64,000 nucleotides of DNA from an uncultured Oscillibacter sp. (GTDB lineage Bacteria > Bacillota > Clostridia > Oscillospirales > Oscillospiraceae), in NCBI GenBank assembly GCA_947644365.1, contig CANRYZ010000001.1, forward strand, positions 1 through 64,000. The letters run 5' to 3'. Below are positions 60,805 to 64,000 of the stretch, in pieces. Positions within the stretch are counted from its first letter, which is position 1, and every line of letters starts with the position of its first letter. The notes beneath the pieces are model-generated. The model did not search any database, had not been told where the DNA came from, and saw only the letters and a program-made list of their open reading frames with translations. The position numbers and the translations under genes are program-made.

Positions 60805-61606
60805 GGTCCGCTCCTCCCTTCAACGCGCCGGACAGCGTCAGAACCGCCTCCAGCACGCCGCCGCCCACCGCCAGCGCCTTGTCGCTGGCGCAGTAACAGT
60901 GTTTCACCTCACACCGGGGGTCGATGTCCCCGGCCTTCATCCCTTTGTGGACCGGTGTGCCCTCCGCCAGAATGCCCCGGAGAACGCCGTCCAGCGTGCA
61001 GATCATGGGCTGGCCCGCCACCTCGGCGGCCGCGTCGCCCATTTTCACCTGAGCGCCGATGTCCAGCAGCTGGTGAAAGACCCCGTCCGCCGGGGCCCGG
61101 AGCACCCGCTCCCCCGCAAAGCCGCCGATAAGGCCCGGAATACCCGTATTGGGAATGGGGGAGCCGTCGTAGATCACCCGGCCCAGATAGTGGCCCCGCA
61201 TGGTCTCCACCGCGGCGTGGCAGTCCACCCCCGCCGTGAAGCCGGGTCCCACGCCGATCACCGCCGGGGCATCGGTGATCCTGGTCCCCAAATTTCGCTT
61301 TGCCAGAATGGCGTCTACCACCGCGTCGGGCCGCAGCTCCGGAATACAGCGCCCCTCGGGGTCCGCCAGCACCGGAATCACGCCGCCGCGGAGCAGTTCC
61401 AGCGCCTGGGCGGCGTCCTCCGCCCGCCGGGCCGTCACGTTCTCCACCGCAGTCTCCCCGTGAACAATGGCCTGGGAAAAGCAGACCGTGCGCCGGATGG
61501 CGGTGGGCCGCTCAATATCGGTCATCACCACCTGGATATGGCTCCGCCAGAGCCGCAGGGCAATGCCGGAGGCCAGGTCCCCGGCCCCCCGAATCACTGT
61601 GAGCAT
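60797..61606 (-). CDS. yqeB: YqeB, selenium-dependent molybdenum hydroxylase maturation protein
   Basis: This 269-residue protein is of the EF2563/YqeB family, marker genes of selenium-dependent molybdenum hydroxylases. It has an N-terminal Rossmann-like start (VIRGAGDLASGIALRLWRSH), the central PAVIGVGPGFTAGVDCHAAV, and a C-terminal biotinyl-like segment (RAPADGVFHQLLDIGAQVKM). Its chemical role is not settled; it is thought to help insert labile selenium into the molybdenum centre. It overlaps both selD and yqeC. Confidence 0.93.
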   Translation of the reverse strand: MLTVIRGAGDLASGIALRLWRSHIQVVMTDIERPTAIRRTVCFSQAIVHGETAVENVTARRAEDAAQALELLRGGVIPVLADPEGRCIPELRPDAVVDAILAKRNLGTRITDAPAVIGVGPGFTAGVDCHAAVETMRGHYLGRVIYDGSPIPNTGIPGLIGGFAGERVLRAPADGVFHQLLDIGAQVKMGDAAAEVAGQPMICTLDGVLRGILAEGTPVHKGMKAGDIDPRCEVKHCYCASDKALAVGGGVLEAVLTLSGALKGGADHA

Positions 61607-62274
61607 TGTCGGTACTCCCCTCTCCGCAGAGACCCCGCCAGCACGGGGCAGTCCAGCAGTCTTGCCAGTCCGGCGGCGGACGCAAAAGCCTCCTCCGTCT
61701 CCGCTTGATTTACGTAAACTCTGTTATGGAGGGCCTCCGTCCGCAGGACCGCCGCCTCGGCCTCCGGCGTGACGGCGGCCGCCTCCGGCAGCCCTGACAG
61801 ACGCGCGTACAGCGCCGGGCGGTGGGCCGCCTGGGCGATGGGCCGTCCAAAACCGGAGGCTCCCACCACCAGAACCGTCTGATTTGCCAGGGGGGGGATC
61901 ACCGGTTCATGGGCTGCGTGGGCCTTCATGGGCCGCCCGGCGGAGCCGTCCGCCTCTACCAGCACATAGTCCGCCAGCCCGGCCAGGCGCTCCATGGGCA
62001 CTTCCGGCGCCGTCAGCTTCCCCGTGCCGGGGACCGGCGCGCCGGCGCACACCAGCCTGTAGTCCGCCAGGGCCGCCCGCAGCTCCCCCTCCGCGGGGGA
62101 GACCAGATTCTCCAGCCCGGGAAACGGGAGGATTTTTGTGGACGCGCACAGCAGCACCGTGCGCCCCCGCCGGGCCAGCTCCTCCCCCAGGGCCCGCAGG
62201 AGCGCCGTCTTCCCTCCGCCGCCCACGACGGCGGTGACGCCGGGCCGAATCTCCAGCAGCTCCGCCAGTTCCAT
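61594..62274 (-). CDS. yqeC: YqeC, selenium-dependent hydroxylase accessory protein
   Basis: This 226-residue P-loop protein begins with a Gly-rich nucleotide site (VVGGGGKTALLRALGEELA, residues 17-35). DYVLVEADGSAGRPMKAHAA is the likely Walker B region. YqeC is fused or linked to YqeB, SelD and molybdenum hydroxylase genes in gut bacteria. It is the promoter-proximal gene of yqeC-yqeB-selD and overlaps yqeB by 13 nt. Confidence 0.93.
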   Translation of the reverse strand: MELAELLEIRPGVTAVVGGGGKTALLRALGEELARRGRTVLLCASTKILPFPGLENLVSPAEGELRAALADYRLVCAGAPVPGTGKLTAPEVPMERLAGLADYVLVEADGSAGRPMKAHAAHEPVIPPLANQTVLVVGASGFGRPIAQAAHRPALYARLSGLPEAAAVTPEAEAAVLRTEALHNRVYVNQAETEEAFASAAGLARLLDCPVLAGSLRRGEYRQCSQ

Positions 62275-62302
62275 CGCTTCTCCCCTCCGTTGTCTTTTTC
62301 AC

Positions 62303-62332
62303 AGAATAACACTTTTTTCATCCTGCCGTCAA
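62303..62332 (-). promoter_or_regulatory. Promoter of yqeC-yqeB-selD
   Basis: On the minus strand: TTGACG (62327-62332), 18-bp spacer, TATTCT (62303-62308). Confidence 0.65.
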
Positions 62333-62352
62333 GGCAAATTCCGCAAAACGCC

Positions 62353-62380
62353 TTGACTTTTCCCGGGAAGCTGGTATGAT
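62353..62380 (+). promoter_or_regulatory. Promoter of moaA-moaC
   Basis: TTGACT (62353-62358), 16-bp spacer, TATGAT (62375-62380). The leader of about 45 nt is too short for a Moco riboswitch. Confidence 0.75.
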
Positions 62381-62427
62381 AGAAGCAGCGTTTATCTCAA
62401 ACGAGTATCACGAATGGAGGGAGCGCC

Positions 62428-63372
62428 TTGCAGGACCAATACGGGCGGACCGTGGACTATCTGCGGCTGTCGGTGACCGACCTGTGCAACTACCGCTGTC
62501 AATACTGCATGGGGCCCGAGGGCGTGGAGAAGCGCCCCCATGGAGACATCCTCTCCGTGGAGGAATGTGTGGAGATCGGGACGGCGGCTGCGGCCTGCGG
62601 CGTGAAAAAAATCCGCCTCACCGGCGGGGAACCCTTGGTACGGCGGGGCCTTCTGGACATCTGCCGGGGACTGCGGGCCGTTCCGGGACTGGAGGAGCTG
62701 TGCCTCACCACCAACGGCAGCCTTCTCCCCCGGCTGGCGGGTCCCCTGCGGGAGGCGGGCGTGGACCGGCTGAACATCAGCCTGGACACGCTTCGCCCGG
62801 ACCGCTTCTCACAGCTGACCCGCTTGGGACGTTTGGAGGAGGTCCTGGCCGGCATTCGGGCGGCGGAGGACGCGGGATTTACCCATTTGAAGCTGGACAC
62901 GGTTCTCATCGGCGGCTTTAACGACGATGAGACCGGCGACTTTCTGGACCTGACCAGGGATCACCCCTGGGAAGTCCGTTTCATTGAGCTGATGCCCATG
63001 GGCCCCTGCGCCGGCTGGAAGAGGTCCTGCTTCCTGTCCGGGGAAGAGATTCTGAAACGACACCCGGCTCTACAGCCGCTCCCCGCCCAGGGCGTGGCCC
63101 GGCGGTACCGCCTGCCGGGGGCGCTGGGGAGTGTGGGGCTCATCTCCCCCATCAGCCGCGACTTCTGCGGCACATGCCGCCGCGTCCGGGTGACGGCGGA
63201 CGGCAAATTGAAGGGCTGTCTCCACAGCCGGGAGGAAATTTCCCTCCGGGGCCTCCACGGCCCTGCGCTGGAGGCCGCCATCCGGGCGGGTATCGCCCAG
63301 AAACCCCCCCGGCACCACCTGACGGACCGCCCCAGCGACACCCCCAGAACCATGAACCAGATCGGAGGCTGA
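62428..63372 (+). CDS. moaA: GTP 3',8-cyclase MoaA
   Basis: This radical SAM enzyme makes the first molybdopterin precursor from GTP. It has 314 residues with a TTG start behind GGAGG. The N-terminal cluster is CNYRCQYC (VTDLCNYRCQYCMGPEG) and the C-terminal GTP-binding cluster Cys lie in FCGTCRRVRVTADGKLKGCL. The extreme C-terminus ends GG, as MoaA requires for activation. It works with MoaC encoded next. Confidence 0.96.
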   Translation: MQDQYGRTVDYLRLSVTDLCNYRCQYCMGPEGVEKRPHGDILSVEECVEIGTAAAACGVKKIRLTGGEPLVRRGLLDICRGLRAVPGLEELCLTTNGSLLPRLAGPLREAGVDRLNISLDTLRPDRFSQLTRLGRLEEVLAGIRAAEDAGFTHLKLDTVLIGGFNDDETGDFLDLTRDHPWEVRFIELMPMGPCAGWKRSCFLSGEEILKRHPALQPLPAQGVARRYRLPGALGSVGLISPISRDFCGTCRRVRVTADGKLKGCLHSREEISLRGLHGPALEAAIRAGIAQKPPRHHLTDRPSDTPRTMNQIGG

Positions 63373-63375
63373 ACA

Positions 63376-63855
63376 ATGCCGGAGCTGACACATTTTAACG
63401 AACAGGGCCGCGCCCGCATGGTGGACGTGACGGAAAAGGCCGCCACCTGCCGCCGCGCCGTGGCCGCCGGGGAGATCCACGTCTCACGGCCGACCATGGA
63501 ACACATCAAAAAGGGGACCCTGAAAAAAGGCGACGTGCTGGCGGTGGCCCAGGTGGCGGGCATCCAGGCGGCCAAGCACACCTGGGAGCTCATTCCCATG
63601 TGCCACCCTCTGCCTCTGACCGGCATTGACATCACCTTCTCCCTTTTGGAGGACCCCTGCGCGGTGGAGATTCGTGCCGCCGTCACCTGCACCGGCGTCA
63701 CCGGCGTGGAGATGGAGGCCCTCACCGCCGTATCGGCGGCGGCGCTGACCGTCTACGACATGTGTAAGGCCGTTCAGAAGGACATGAACATCACCAATAT
63801 CCGCCTGCTGGAGAAATCCGGCGGCAAGAGCGGAGATTATCAGGCGGAGGCGTGA
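63376..63855 (+). CDS. moaC: Cyclic pyranopterin monophosphate synthase MoaC
   Basis: MoaC converts the MoaA product to cyclic pyranopterin monophosphate. It has 159 residues, with RMVDVTEKAATCRRAVA at the start, PMCHPLPLTGIDI and GVEMEALTAVSAAALTVYDM, where catalytic Lys/His residues lie (KKGDVLAVAQVAGI, MCHP). The stop is 2 bp before the MOSC gene. Confidence 0.97.
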   Translation: MPELTHFNEQGRARMVDVTEKAATCRRAVAAGEIHVSRPTMEHIKKGTLKKGDVLAVAQVAGIQAAKHTWELIPMCHPLPLTGIDITFSLLEDPCAVEIRAAVTCTGVTGVEMEALTAVSAAALTVYDMCKAVQKDMNITNIRLLEKSGGKSGDYQAEA

Positions 63856-63857
63856 AT

Positions 63858-64000
63858 ATGGCAAAGGTTGTGTCTGTAAATATCAGTGAGAAAAAAGGCG
63901 AGCCGAAACACCCGGTCCCGGAAATCCGGCTGAAGCTCCGCCACGGCATTATAGGCGACGCCCACGCCGGGGACTGGCACCGCCAGATCAGCCTCCTGGC
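63858..64000 (+). CDS. MOSC-domain protein (3' truncated by window end)
   Basis: Only the first 47 codons are visible: MAKVVSVNISEKKGEPKHPV, then GIIGDAHAGDWHRQISLL. The DAHAGDWHRQ motif is the start of a MOSC domain (molybdenum cofactor sulfurase C-terminal), often fused to MogA in clostridia for MPT adenylation. It continues the moaA-moaC operon. The rest of the gene lies beyond the window. Confidence 0.9.
   Translation, partial: MAKVVSVNISEKKGEPKHPVPEIRLKLRHGIIGDAHAGDWHRQISLL

Overview
The window is a 64 kb piece of a high-GC Firmicutes chromosome, most likely a gut clostridium of the Oscillospiraceae (Flavonifractor/Lawsonibacter/Intestinimonas-like). The evidence is a PolC-type replicase beside the pyrH-frr-uppS-cdsA-dxr-rseP-ispG cluster, two T-box riboswitches, a glmS ribozyme, IreB, a DUF421/DUF4363 pair, lone EndoA/MazF beside alr, Gram-positive lipoproteins with strong Shine-Dalgarno sites, and GC-rich codon use. 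It looks like ordinary chromosome: I see no rRNA, tRNA, CRISPR array, transposase or phage gene.

Layout. 1-6.6 kb: end of an RluA-type pseudouridine synthase, a PadR/HAAS-type membrane protein operon with its own double operator, a potA-potB-potCD polyamine transporter and a hotdog thioesterase. 6.6-19 kb (minus strand): ferritin, an unusual intergenic array of perfect hairpins, polC, two small membrane proteins, then the isoprenoid/phospholipid/translation cluster back to pyrH. 19-26 kb: a membrane-spanning XRE regulator, an SLH-GH25 cell-wall lysozyme, a second PadR operon whose target is an FtsW/RodA-like protein with a cytoplasmic prefix domain, and a MerR regulator. 26-35 kb: glmS with its ribozyme, DUF421/DUF4363, nrdR, mazF, alr, a lipoprotein and the NAD(P)HX repair enzyme. 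35-38 kb: a low-GC chloramphenicol acetyltransferase, another XRE membrane protein and a nitroreductase.

38-43.4 kb is a Phe T-box operon (specifier TTC) in which a polysaccharide deacetylase lipoprotein precedes pheS, and an Imm51-like gene sits between pheS and an enlarged pheT. 43.5-47.5 kb holds ireB, an NlpC/P60 hydrolase, a methionine gamma-lyase-family PLP enzyme and a DUF368 membrane protein. 47.7-50.7 kb is a Met T-box (specifier ATG) driving metNIQ. 50.8-56 kb holds a MATE exporter and an FHA-FtsW/RodA plus class B PBP pair. 56-57 kb is an orphan radical SAM enzyme with an operator-like palindrome. 57-60 kb is a divergent pair of lipoproteins, an S8 protease and a serpin, separated by TCTTAC repeats. 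59.8-64 kb is a selenium/molybdenum cofactor locus: selD-yqeB-yqeC divergent from moaA-moaC-MOSC.

Themes. Envelope biogenesis recurs (GH25, deacetylase, NlpC/P60, two SEDS-type proteins, bPBP, uppS, DUF368, glmS, alr). Many promoters match the -35/-10 consensus with 17-bp spacers, and several carry readable operators. The least explained items are the hairpin array at 7.3-7.6 kb, the protease/serpin pair with its repeat promoter, the deacetylase under a Phe T-box, a tiny ORF crossing the glmS ribozyme cleavage site, and the two PadR circuits.
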